Source: Wohlfahrtiimonas larvae_A (GTDB taxonomy: Bacteria > Pseudomonadota > Gammaproteobacteria > Cardiobacteriales > Wohlfahrtiimonadaceae). From it: a stretch of DNA of 64,000 bases. Position 1 is the first letter of the stretch, and each line of letters begins with the position of its first letter. The notes under the pieces are model-generated. The model saw nothing but the letters and a program-made list of their open reading frames with translations, was not told the DNA's origin and did no database searches. Both the position numbers and the translations under genes were made by a program. Location of the stretch: the NCBI GenBank assembly GCA_040394195.1, contig JBEBSR010000006.1:3039-67038 (forward strand), given 5' to 3'. Below, piece by piece: positions 35,146 to 43,849 of this stretch.

Positions 35146-35571
35146 ATGAATATTTTAAAAATCTCAGCAGTTTTTCTTTCTGTTAGTTTATTAGCAGCAT
35201 GCGCATTAACACCGGAACAACAAGCAGCACAATCCAAAGAACGTGCTCACAAATTACTAGAAACACAAATCAGCCTCGCACAACAATGTGATCCAACTGC
35301 TGCAAAGCTAATGGCACAGATGCCAACAGCCAATCAATTAGCACCTGCTCAGAAAAAAACATTTGAACGAAATTATACTAAACGCCTCAACAACCCAACA
35401 TTCAAAGCATGTTACAACATGGCATGGAAAACCTACCAAGAACAAAATCAGTTAGAGATTGCTAAAATGCAAGCTTGGGATGAAGCTAATGCCCTCAACT
35501 GGGAAAATGGTATGTTCTTCAATGAACCATTTGGCTGGGGAGCAGGTCCTTTTGCTTGGGGTCCTTACTAA
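35146..35571 (+). CDS. Small lipoprotein of unknown function
   Basis: A 141-residue protein with lipobox signal (AVFLSVSLLAAC, Cys at about residue 19) and a helical, Gln/Ala-rich mature part with two cysteines. The tail is rich in aromatic and Gly residues (EPFGWGAGPFAWGPY). No family is recognised. It lies between two DUF805 genes that run the other way and ends in its own terminator. Confidence 0.65.
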   Translation: MNILKISAVFLSVSLLAACALTPEQQAAQSKERAHKLLETQISLAQQCDPTAAKLMAQMPTANQLAPAQKKTFERNYTKRLNNPTFKACYNMAWKTYQEQNQLEIAKMQAWDEANALNWENGMFFNEPFGWGAGPFAWGPY

Positions 35572-35592
35572 CTCGCTTTCATATCAAACATT

Positions 35593-35622
35593 CAATCCCA
35601 TCATCACTTGATGGGATTTTTG
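35593..35622. terminator. Terminator between the lipoprotein gene and DUF805 paralogue B
   Basis: AATCCCATCA-TCACT-TGATGGGATT followed by TTTTT; a perfect 10-bp stem. Confidence 0.85.
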
Positions 35623-36873
35623 TTACCAACTCAATAATTCTGAATCATTTTCAAACTCAGCCTCATCCATTCCATAATCACTCTCATAATAACTTTCGAT
35701 ATCAGATAAACACTGCAATGGTATTAATTCATAAGATAAAGTTGTGTCATAACAACGCCAAGTCATTAAGCCCTCATTCACATACAATGCAATTTTAAGA
35801 TTCGCATCTTGTTCTACTTGGTCATTATAAGTGATCTCTATCATTCCCTCTTCTGTTAGATCGAGTTTTTGAATCACTGGTGAGGTTTTTAAAATTTCCT
35901 GCCAACCTGAGACATTGTTAATGATTGTTGGCATCTTTTTATGCTCAACATAATAATTTTGAATACTATTTTGCAAGCTCTCTACCATTTTTAAGCTCGC
36001 CGCTACTTTATCTAGTTTAAGCCGTTCCTGATATTCAATATAAGAACCCGCTCCAATCATTAAAGGTACAATGATCATAAAGCCAATGAGGCCTATTTTA
36101 GAACCTTGCTCTGGCCGTGCACCATAGTTATTTTCACCCTTTGTACCTGGTGCAAATACTAAAAACAGCGTGAAGAAAAATTCAATGAATGGACCAACAA
36201 CAGGAATTCTTCCGAGTGAATAAATTAAAACAAACCAGCCACTTAAATTCACATCATGCAATCTCAAAATCACAATTCGATAAGAAAAAATAACATAAAC
36301 AACGACTGTAACAATCATCGTCAATAGAGAGAATATTCCTGCATTCAGAAGGAAAATTAATACAAAATATAAAATACCTAGAGGAAGAACTGATAATAGG
36401 AGAGCTAATTGGGCATTCAAGAAACTTAAACGCCCAAATCGCCCTTCTACATCAAAGCCAAAGATAGAAGGAATCGGTGCTAATGGTTCATAATCGTCAT
36501 AATCATAATCACCTTTAAATTCAGCACGCTTATTCTCAATATTCGGTGCAAATGTTTGAGGTGCAACAATTTTTTTAATGGGTGATTCTACTTTCTTAAC
36601 TTCTTTTTTCTCTTCATCTTGGAAAATAGAGAGTGATAGCATGGATGCTGCAGAAACCGTCACAATTAACCCTAATTGCTCCAATTTAGCGCGTAACTCT
36701 AAAGCTTCATTAAGTGATATATCTTTCTTCAAATGGATAGGCTTACCTGAAAAAAATGCATCTAATTGTGAGGTAGGTACTTTTAAGTGCTTCAACACCC
36801 GACCTTTCACAATATTGATATCTTGCTCGGGTAAAATTTTGCCTTCAAAAATCACATTATATTTTTCATTCAT
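35623..36873 (-). CDS. DUF805 membrane protein with N-terminal soluble domain and pilin-like C-terminus (paralogue B)
   Basis: A 416-residue protein in three parts. Residues 1-75 match the soluble domain of the neighbour at 34209 (YNVIFEGKILP, FFSGKPIHLKKDISLNEALE, LEQLGLIVTV). Residues about 140-270 form a DUF805 membrane region (GRFGRLSFLNAQ, VILRLHDVNLSGWFVL, VFAPGTKGENNYG). The last 140 residues follow one more hydrophobic span and contain SLQNSIQNYYVEHKKMPT and a cysteine pair, recalling the globular domain of type IV pilin-like proteins. That last similarity is weak. The function is unknown. Confidence 0.68.
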   Translation of the reverse strand: MNEKYNVIFEGKILPEQDINIVKGRVLKHLKVPTSQLDAFFSGKPIHLKKDISLNEALELRAKLEQLGLIVTVSAASMLSLSIFQDEEKKEVKKVESPIKKIVAPQTFAPNIENKRAEFKGDYDYDDYEPLAPIPSIFGFDVEGRFGRLSFLNAQLALLLSVLPLGILYFVLIFLLNAGIFSLLTMIVTVVVYVIFSYRIVILRLHDVNLSGWFVLIYSLGRIPVVGPFIEFFFTLFLVFAPGTKGENNYGARPEQGSKIGLIGFMIIVPLMIGAGSYIEYQERLKLDKVAASLKMVESLQNSIQNYYVEHKKMPTIINNVSGWQEILKTSPVIQKLDLTEEGMIEITYNDQVEQDANLKIALYVNEGLMTWRCYDTTLSYELIPLQCLSDIESYYESDYGMDEAEFENDSELLSW

Positions 36874-36962
36874 GTCATCACTCGCACAATTATTATTCTT
36901 ATATGTGATTCAATAATATACATGAAATGCTTTTTATAACATTGATTTATCGCAAACAAACA

Positions 36963-36988
36963 AAAAACCACCCGAAGGTGGCTTTTAT
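36963..36988 (-). terminator. Probable terminator after the RND pump gene
   Basis: AAAACCACC-CGAA-GGTGGCTTTT, located 30-58 bp past the pump gene stop, with T-rich sequence on the minus-strand side. Confidence 0.7.
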
Positions 36989-37020
36989 CATTTAACTGAA
37001 AATCTAAGAGTTATCAGTGT

Positions 37021-40000
37021 TTACACACCTTCTACTACTTTTCCTTCAGCTTTCTCTTTTTCGCCTAATTCATGCTCTTTTTTCTCAAAACCTTTACCAA
37101 TCATTGTGAAGAAAATTGGTGCGTAGAAAAGAACAAGCAATGTACCACCAATCATACCACCGATTACAGTTACACCTACTACTGTCTGTGCACCAGAACC
37201 TGCACCACTACTCAATGCCATTGGCAATACACCGAAACCGAAAGCCAATGATGTCATAATGATTGGACGTAAACGTAAGTGAGCCGCTTCTACCGTTGCT
37301 TCAACAATACTCTTACCTTGTAACAATAGATCTTTAGCAAACTCAATGATCAAAATTGCATTCTTCGAGGTTAAGCCAAGCACTGTCAACAAACCAACTT
37401 GGAAGTAAACATCATTTTCTAGACCAAATCCATTTGCTGCTGTGACCGCACCAACAACACCCACTGGTAACGTAAAGATTACTGCAAATGGGATTGACCA
37501 TGATTCATACAATGCAGCCAAGCTTAAGAAGATAACGAATACAGAAACCATGTAGAGATACATTTGCATATTACCCGCTTCACGCTCTTCATATGATGTA
37601 TCTGTCCATTTGACCTGAATGCCATCCAAAAACTGTTCAGTCATAGATTCGATTTCATTCATTACTTCACCTGTACTGAAACCAGGTTTTGCTTCGATCG
37701 ACAATGGGAATGATGAGTAGCCATCAAAACGGTTCAACTGTGCAGGGCCATAAGTCCACTCGGTTTTTGCAAATGCGCTGAATGGAACCATTTTGCCAAC
37801 TTTGTTACGCACATACCACTTATCAAAGTCTTCTGGCTGCATTCTAAATTCTGCATCACCTTGCAATAGAACTTTCTTGATACGACCGCGATCAACGAAG
37901 TCATTCACGTAAAAGCTACCCCAAGCAATTGCTAATGAACTATTGATATCACCTACAGTGATCTGTAATGCACGTGCTTTCTCTTGGTCAATATCTACAT
38001 ACAACTGTGGGCCATCAAACTGTCCACCTGGACGTAATGTTGCAATATTCATTGTTTCTGATTTCGTTGCAGCTAAACCAATGAACTTCATCACTTCACC
38101 CATGAATTGTTCATGTGGCAAACCTGTCATATTCTGCAATGTAAATGAAACACCTGTAGCTGTACCCAATTCAATAATTGCAGGTGGTGCAAATACGAAA
38201 CCTTGCGTACCTGGAATTGTTTGCACATATTCTGTCAAACGCTGCTGAATTGCGCCAATCGATTGCGATGGTGATGTACGTAAACTCCAATCTTTCAACT
38301 TCAAGAAGAATACACCATGCTGACCACCACGACCACTGAAGCTAAAGCCCGCAACAGACATAATTGCTTCAATTGAATCTTTCTCTTCTGTTAATACATG
38401 CGTTGTGATTTGCTCTAAGATATCAGTTGTGATATTCAAAGATGTACCATCAGGACCAATTGTCATACCAATCATGATCCCCTGATCTTCATCGGGCAAG
38501 AAACTTGCTGGTAAGCGTTGGAAACCAAAGTAAATTAGCACTAAAATGACTGCAAAACCTGCTAAATAACGTTTTTTCTTTGTTACAGCATGATGAGCAC
38601 TGCTTTCATAGCGCTTGTTTACACGATCAAACCAATTGTTAAACTTAGTAATTGGCCAATCGATCAACTTCAATACTGGTATAAAGATTCTCGCTAAACC
38701 CTTAGGTTCTGTACGTTCTGAATGCGGTTGTAACATAGTTGCACATAGTGCTGATGTAAATACAATCGCACACAATACAGACAAACTCATCGCAGTAATG
38801 ATTGTAATGGAGAACTGACGATAAATAACACCCGATGCACCACCCAAGAATGCCATTGGTACAAATACTGCTGACAATACAACTGCAATACCAACCAAGG
38901 CACCTGTGATTTGGTCCATAGATTTACGTGTTGCTTCCAATGGTGAAAGATGCTCTTCCTCCATAATACGCTCAACGTTTTCTACCACAACGATTGCATC
39001 ATCCACCAGAAGCCCGATCGCCAGTACCATCGCAAATAGCGTCAACGTATTCAGTGTAAACCCGAACATATCTAAAATCGCAAATGTGCCTAACAATACA
39101 ACTGGAATTGCTAATGTTGGGATAATTGTCGCTCTCAAGTTACGTAAGAACAAATACATAACCAAGAATACTAAGATGATTGCTTCAACTAATGTTTTAA
39201 CAACGTTCTTAATAGAAATTTCAACAAATGGCGTTGTATCATAAGGATATGCAATTGCAACACCTTCTGGTAATAAAGTTGATAACTCTTCCAATGTTGC
39301 TTTAACAGTATTCGCTGTATCCAAAGCATTCGCACCAGATGCCAAACTTAAACCCAATGCCGAAGATGACATATTGTTATATTTAGCTTCAAACGCTGAT
39401 GATTCTGCTGTTAATTCAATGCGAGCAACATCTGCTAAGCGAACCTGACTACCATCTTCATTCACACGCAATTGAATATTTTCAAATTGTTCTACAGTTT
39501 CTAACTGTGTTTGTGCTGTGATCGTAAAATTAATTTGCTGACCACTTGCCGTTGGCATTGCACCCATTTGGCCAAATGCAACCTGAGTATTTTGCTCTTT
39601 AATTGCAGCCATAACATCCATTGGTGTCATGCTATATTTAGTCAATAAGTACGGATCTAACCAAACTTGCATCGCATAACCAGAACCAAAGAACTGGATA
39701 CTACCTAAACCTTGAATACGACTGATGGTATCTTTGATATTTGTGTTAACAAAGTCACCAATATCAGCATTACTGTATTTACCATCTGTTGAGTAGAAAC
39801 TCACAACCATAAAGAATGAGCCAGATGATTTTTCTACTGTAATACCTTGTCTTTGAACATCTTCAGGCAAAGTTGATAATGCAGTTTGAATCTTATTCTG
39901 CACCTGAACCTGGGCCATGTCAGGATCAATACCTTGATTGAACGTCAACGTTATTTGGAAGCTACCTTGACTCGTACTAGACGAAGACATGTATCTAAAG

Positions 40001-40221
40001 CCATCCAAACCTGATAAGTTTTGTTCAATTACCTGCGTCACACTATTTTCAATAGTGGTTGCGTTTGCACCAGGATACACACCAGAAATAGAAACTTGAG
40101 GCGGTGCAATCTCTGGATATTGCGATACAGGTAACGATTGTAACGATAATGTCCCTAAGAACATCGTCAAGATCGCTATTACCCACGCAAAAATAGGTCG
40201 ATCAATAAAAAAGCGAGCCAT
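37021..40221 (-). CDS. RND multidrug efflux permease (AcrB/HAE1 family)
   Basis: A 1066-residue inner-membrane pump with the standard start MARFFIDRPIFAWVIAI, twelve membrane spans and two large periplasmic loops. The proton-relay aspartates are in GLLVDDAIVVVENVERIM (spanning TM4). It expels drugs, bile salts or dyes using the proton gradient as part of a tripartite pump. The adaptor gene lies 25 bp upstream. No outer-membrane TolC-type gene is in the operon, so a shared channel is expected. Confidence 0.94.
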   Translation of the reverse strand: MARFFIDRPIFAWVIAILTMFLGTLSLQSLPVSQYPEIAPPQVSISGVYPGANATTIENSVTQVIEQNLSGLDGFRYMSSSSTSQGSFQITLTFNQGIDPDMAQVQVQNKIQTALSTLPEDVQRQGITVEKSSGSFFMVVSFYSTDGKYSNADIGDFVNTNIKDTISRIQGLGSIQFFGSGYAMQVWLDPYLLTKYSMTPMDVMAAIKEQNTQVAFGQMGAMPTASGQQINFTITAQTQLETVEQFENIQLRVNEDGSQVRLADVARIELTAESSAFEAKYNNMSSSALGLSLASGANALDTANTVKATLEELSTLLPEGVAIAYPYDTTPFVEISIKNVVKTLVEAIILVFLVMYLFLRNLRATIIPTLAIPVVLLGTFAILDMFGFTLNTLTLFAMVLAIGLLVDDAIVVVENVERIMEEEHLSPLEATRKSMDQITGALVGIAVVLSAVFVPMAFLGGASGVIYRQFSITIITAMSLSVLCAIVFTSALCATMLQPHSERTEPKGLARIFIPVLKLIDWPITKFNNWFDRVNKRYESSAHHAVTKKKRYLAGFAVILVLIYFGFQRLPASFLPDEDQGIMIGMTIGPDGTSLNITTDILEQITTHVLTEEKDSIEAIMSVAGFSFSGRGGQHGVFFLKLKDWSLRTSPSQSIGAIQQRLTEYVQTIPGTQGFVFAPPAIIELGTATGVSFTLQNMTGLPHEQFMGEVMKFIGLAATKSETMNIATLRPGGQFDGPQLYVDIDQEKARALQITVGDINSSLAIAWGSFYVNDFVDRGRIKKVLLQGDAEFRMQPEDFDKWYVRNKVGKMVPFSAFAKTEWTYGPAQLNRFDGYSSFPLSIEAKPGFSTGEVMNEIESMTEQFLDGIQVKWTDTSYEEREAGNMQMYLYMVSVFVIFLSLAALYESWSIPFAVIFTLPVGVVGAVTAANGFGLENDVYFQVGLLTVLGLTSKNAILIIEFAKDLLLQGKSIVEATVEAAHLRLRPIIMTSLAFGFGVLPMALSSGAGSGAQTVVGVTVIGGMIGGTLLVLFYAPIFFTMIGKGFEKKEHELGEKEKAEGKVVEGV

Positions 40222-40246
40222 TATATTTTCCTTTTAAATACCCTAA

Positions 40247-41440
40247 TTAACCTTTAGTTTGTGCTTCTGGCGTAGAAACTTTTAAAGGAACTTTTTCTAC
40301 TCTGCGGAGCATACTTTGTACTTGTTGAATACCTTCCACAACAACACGATCACCCGCTTTCAAACCACTTGAAATCAACCAATTGTTACCATTAGATTGC
40401 TCAATAGTTACAGGACGAACTTCTGCAAAGTTTTCTTTATTTGCAATGATCACGAATGCTTGACCTTTAGGATCACGGAAAATTGCTTTTTGTGGAATTT
40501 GAATCGCATCCTTCTGAATGCCTTGTTCTACAATTGCTCTCACAAACATTCCTGGCAAAATGATTTGCTCTTTATTAGGAAACTCTGCTTGAATCAAAAT
40601 AGAACCAGTTGTTGGATCAACAGTACGATCAGAGAATTTTACTTTACCTGTTTCGTGGTAGATAGAACCATCATCTAATACCAAGCTCACTGTAAAGTTA
40701 TTATCATCAATTGCACCAGGCACTGGGTTAATCAAAGTACCATTACGGAATTTTTGTTGCATATTAGAGAAATCTTTTGCTGAATATGTGATGTCCACAC
40801 GCATTGGATCATTTTGTTGAATCACAGCCATTTCTGTTGGCTGACCTGCTGCAACTAACGCACCTTGCGTATAGTTAGAACGACCGATCTGACCGCTAAT
40901 TGGCGCCAACATTTTGGTATAACGCAAGCTAATTTCAGCTGTATTCACTTCAGCTTTTGCAGCCATAACTTGAGCATTTGCTTGAATCAATAATGAGTTA
41001 GCATCATCAACATCTTGTTTACTGACAGCTTTTGAAGACGCCAATGCGTTGATACGCTTTGCTTTTTCAGCTGCTGCAAACTGATTCGCTTCCGCACGAG
41101 ATAAACTTGCTTCAGCTTGTTGCAATGCTGCATCGTAAGTTGCAGGATCGATTTGATAAAGCGTCACACCTTCTTCAACGTCTGAACCTTCTTCAAAATT
41201 ACGTTCCAAGATAATGCCACCCACTTGTGGACGTACTTCAGCAATTTTTGATGCTTTCGTTCTGCCTGGTAATTCAGCCTTGATCAACACATCTTCAGCT
41301 TGTGTAGTCATAGCAACAACAGTAACAGGCGGGACTTCTCCACCTGCAGCAGTTTTATCACCTTCAAAGCAACCAGAGAGCGCTAAAGTAGACGCTACAA
41401 CTAATAACCATTTATTTTTAGAAAAAACTTTTCTCTTCAT
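40247..41440 (-). CDS. RND efflux periplasmic adaptor lipoprotein (AcrA family)
   Basis: The ATG 41438-41440 opens a lipoprotein signal (WLLVVASTLALSGC). The mature part has the membrane-fusion layout: lipoyl half (VRPQVGGIILERNFEEGSDV), alpha-hairpin (about 105-175), second lipoyl half with LRYTKMLAPISGQIGRSN, then beta-barrel and membrane-proximal domains. It connects the AcrB-like pump to an outer-membrane channel. It is second in the marR-adaptor-pump operon, 26 bp behind marR. Confidence 0.92.
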   Translation of the reverse strand: MKRKVFSKNKWLLVVASTLALSGCFEGDKTAAGGEVPPVTVVAMTTQAEDVLIKAELPGRTKASKIAEVRPQVGGIILERNFEEGSDVEEGVTLYQIDPATYDAALQQAEASLSRAEANQFAAAEKAKRINALASSKAVSKQDVDDANSLLIQANAQVMAAKAEVNTAEISLRYTKMLAPISGQIGRSNYTQGALVAAGQPTEMAVIQQNDPMRVDITYSAKDFSNMQQKFRNGTLINPVPGAIDDNNFTVSLVLDDGSIYHETGKVKFSDRTVDPTTGSILIQAEFPNKEQIILPGMFVRAIVEQGIQKDAIQIPQKAIFRDPKGQAFVIIANKENFAEVRPVTIEQSNGNNWLISSGLKAGDRVVVEGIQQVQSMLRRVEKVPLKVSTPEAQTKG

Positions 41441-41466
41441 AATTTTTAATCTCAATAGACTCAATA

Positions 41467-41913
41467 TTAAAACTTCGTTAAATGTGCAAGGATTTTAGTT
41501 GCTGCTTGAATTTCAGAATTACTGAAATTTTTCACACTTTCTAACATCCATTCACCATAAATTTCTTCCACCACATATCTGCATAGTTCCTCACCTTTTT
41601 CAGAAATGCAGTAATAGGGTGATCTTTTGTCTGTTTCGTTTTCTTGAACAGTTACTAATCCTTCTTCAAGTAAGCATTTCATTTGCTTCAAAACTGCTTG
41701 CCTTGAAATAATTAAATCTTCTGCTAATTCTGAGGTTGTCATACCTCTATTATTATCTTCAAAAAATACGGAAAGGTGCATTACTAACTGCCACGAAGAG
41801 AAATTGATACCAATTGGCTCAATCTTTTTCTGACTTGTTTTCATGAGATTTGTTTTAGTTGTGAAGAATTTTGTATAAAAATCATGAACTATTTCGAAGC
41901 GTTTTTCCATCAT
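41467..41913 (-). CDS. MarR-family regulator of the RND pump operon
   Basis: A 148-residue winged-helix protein: the recognition region is TTSELAEDLIISRQAVLKQMKCLLEEGLV and the wing ENETDKRSPYYCISEKGEELC. As first gene of the pump operon it most likely represses its own promoter, where a 33-bp perfect palindrome lies at 41950-41982. No clear ribosome site precedes the ATG; the leader is predicted to be short (about 27 nt). Confidence 0.82.
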   Translation of the reverse strand: MMEKRFEIVHDFYTKFFTTKTNLMKTSQKKIEPIGINFSSWQLVMHLSVFFEDNNRGMTTSELAEDLIISRQAVLKQMKCLLEEGLVTVQENETDKRSPYYCISEKGEELCRYVVEEIYGEWMLESVKNFSNSEIQAATKILAHLTKF

Positions 41914-41946
41914 TCATCATTAGCAATATTTTAAAATAAGATGGAC

Positions 41947-41975
41947 ATGTTAATGTTTGACAACCTTGTTGTCAA
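41947..41975 (-). promoter_or_regulatory. Promoter of the marR-adaptor-pump operon
   Basis: On the minus strand a perfect -35 TTGACA (41975-41970) is followed after exactly 17 bp by TAACAT (41952-41947). Transcription would begin near 41940, about 27 nt before marR. Confidence 0.7.
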
Positions 41976-41982
41976 ACATTAA
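41950..41982. promoter_or_regulatory. 33-bp palindromic operator over the pump promoter
   Basis: TTAATGTTTGACAA and its exact reverse complement are separated by CCTTG: 14-bp arms with no mismatch. It covers the -35 and spacer of the pump promoter. No T-run follows on either side, so it is not a terminator. A MarR dimer encoded next door is the obvious ligand, which is inference. Confidence 0.72.
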
Positions 41983-42013
41983 TCGCTATAATTTACTGCT
42001 ACTACTGTTTAAA

Positions 42014-42451
42014 TCAGACTTTCACAACCAAAATATCACAAGGTGAATCATTGATGATTGAGCCAGAAGTTGAGCCTAACAGAAGCGCCAAGCCTTGTCT
42101 TGTATGCGCACCCACAACAACCAATTCAACTTGTAGTGATTCAGCTGTCTTAATGATACCTTCTTTAGTAGAGAATGCAGAAACCACGTGTGTATCAGCA
42201 TCTGGAATGCCTAGACGATCTGCCAATGCACGCGCATGACGTTTTGCTTCACTCACAATTTCCGTATCTGTTTGTTCAGAAATGATTGGCATGAGCTCAT
42301 AGCCCAATGCGATGTTGATATCTTCCAAAACATGTAACAATGTAATTTTTGCGTGGTTACGCTGTGCAACTACAATGGCTTGTTTCACAATTTTTTCTGA
42401 ATCATCAGAATGATCGATTGCCACTAATACATGCTTATATTCATTACTCAT
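42014..42451 (-). CDS. Universal stress protein (UspA family)
   Basis: A 145-residue protein starting at the ATG with GAGGAAAAG upstream. The first strand KHVLVAIDHSDDSEK and the last VVGAHTRQGLALLLGSTSG match the ATP-binding UspA group. Such proteins aid survival in starvation and oxidative stress, but no enzymatic activity is clear. It stands alone; an 18-bp palindrome (42495-42512) covers its probable -10. Confidence 0.87.
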   Translation of the reverse strand: MSNEYKHVLVAIDHSDDSEKIVKQAIVVAQRNHAKITLLHVLEDINIALGYELMPIISEQTDTEIVSEAKRHARALADRLGIPDADTHVVSAFSTKEGIIKTAESLQVELVVVGAHTRQGLALLLGSTSGSIINDSPCDILVVKV

Positions 42452-42494
42452 AGCTTTTCCTCTATGGTTGATTGGGGTTTTCAACTACATAATA

Positions 42495-42512
42495 ATATAC
42501 TTGGTAGTATAT
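42495..42512. promoter_or_regulatory. Palindrome over the probable promoter of the universal stress gene
   Basis: ATATACT-TGGT-AGTATAT, a perfect 7-bp inverted repeat. On the minus strand it contains TATACT, a good -10 about 44 nt before the gene start, so it may be promoter, operator or both. Confidence 0.4.
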
Positions 42513-42594
42513 CGTAATAATTTATTGAACAATATGACTTGGATTATCATAACATTCTATAGATGAATGGGATAAAATAGAGTTTTTATTTTAA

Positions 42595-43308
42595 ATGAAT
42601 GGCATGGCAAATATCTTTTTCATCATTCCAGCTGGTGGAGTTGGCTCGCGAATGCAAGCTGATCGCCCAAAACAGTATTTGAAATTACTGGATGATCAAA
42701 CAGTTTTAGAAAGCACGTTGGGATTATTCCAATCATTGGAGAATGTTCACAGTGGCGCATTGGGTATTTCAGCCAATGATGCTTATTTCCCTGCTTTGAA
42801 CCTATCAAAAGATAACTTAATCACATATTCAGCAGGCGAAACACGCAGTGATACGGTATTTCTAGGCTTAAAAGCTCTAGCAAATATTGCCAAACCTGAT
42901 GATTGGATCATTGTGCATGATGCAGCACGCCCTGGCTTAACAAATGAAGAATTGGAATTGTTTATCACCGAAGTGATGTATGAAGAAGACTCCATTGGCG
43001 GAATCATGGCAATACCTGCTGTCGATACAGTGAAACAAGTTGCTCATAGACAAATTACACAAACTATTGATCGCGAAACTATCTATTTAGCACAAACACC
43101 ACAAATGTTCCGTTATCAATATTTGTATCAAGCTTATGAAGAAGCTTTAACAAAAAAACTAGCCATTACAGATGAAGCTTCTGCCATTGAAGCCTTGGGC
43201 TACAAACCTTATATTTATCAAGGTTATCCCCATAATTTTAAAATCACTCATCCCACAGATTTACGCTTAATGCGCTTTTTATTAGAAGAGAGAAAACTAT
43301 GCGAATAG
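42595..43308 (+). CDS. ispD: 2-C-methyl-D-erythritol 4-phosphate cytidylyltransferase
   Basis: A 237-residue nucleotidyltransferase of the MEP isoprenoid pathway, joining CTP and methylerythritol phosphate. IIPAGGVGSRMQADRPKQYL is the nucleotide-binding loop; IVHDAARPG and TQTPQMF-like AQTPQMFRY follow. An ATG three codons later is an equal start candidate. It overlaps ispF by 10 bp. The usual upstream partner ftsB is absent. Confidence 0.93.
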   Translation: MNGMANIFFIIPAGGVGSRMQADRPKQYLKLLDDQTVLESTLGLFQSLENVHSGALGISANDAYFPALNLSKDNLITYSAGETRSDTVFLGLKALANIAKPDDWIIVHDAARPGLTNEELELFITEVMYEEDSIGGIMAIPAVDTVKQVAHRQITQTIDRETIYLAQTPQMFRYQYLYQAYEEALTKKLAITDEASAIEALGYKPYIYQGYPHNFKITHPTDLRLMRFLLEERKLCE

Positions 43309-43778
43309 GCATCGGCTTTGATGTTCACACCTTTAAAGAAGGTGATTATGTCATTTTAGCGGGCGAAAAAATCCCGTATACGAAATCATTTTTAGCCCAT
43401 TCAGATGGTGATGTTGTATTACACGCCCTGACTGATGCAATTTTAGGCGCTGCAAAATGCGGTGATATTGGCATGTTATTCCCAGATACTGATCCTGCTT
43501 ATAAAAATGCAGACAGTGTAATTCTATTACAAAAAGCTTATGAAAAAGTACAAGCTAAAGGTTACACAATTGGTAATATTGATATCACTGTAATGGCAGA
43601 ACGCCCTAAATTAATGCCACATAAAGAGAAAATGGCGTTAAATATTGCTAAAGCACTCAATATTCATGAAGATGATGTGAATGTGAAAGCAACTACTATG
43701 GAAAAACTAGGATTTGTTGGCCGTGAAGAAGGCATCGCAGCACAAGCCATCGTCCTTTTAAAGGCAATCCAAGAATAA
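43299..43778 (+). CDS. ispF: 2-C-methyl-D-erythritol 2,4-cyclodiphosphate synthase
   Basis: A 159-residue trimeric enzyme of the MEP pathway. GIGFDVHTFKEGD and FLAHSDGDVVLHALTDAILGA hold the zinc ligands; VNVKATTMEKLGFVGREEG forms the cytidine-binding end. Length equals E. coli IspF (159). Its ATG lies in the end of ispD, so the pair is coupled. Confidence 0.96.
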   Translation: MRIGIGFDVHTFKEGDYVILAGEKIPYTKSFLAHSDGDVVLHALTDAILGAAKCGDIGMLFPDTDPAYKNADSVILLQKAYEKVQAKGYTIGNIDITVMAERPKLMPHKEKMALNIAKALNIHEDDVNVKATTMEKLGFVGREEGIAAQAIVLLKAIQE

Positions 43779-43849
43779 GGTTAATATTCACCTTATAGAA
43801 TGGTACACTATTCAATTCGTTTTATTTTTCAAACTGAGAGCAAAACAAT

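Noticed and set aside
41950..41982. The long palindrome could be a terminator for the universal stress gene ending at 42014.
   Set aside because: No T-run follows on the minus strand, and the palindrome lies exactly over a consensus promoter for the next operon.
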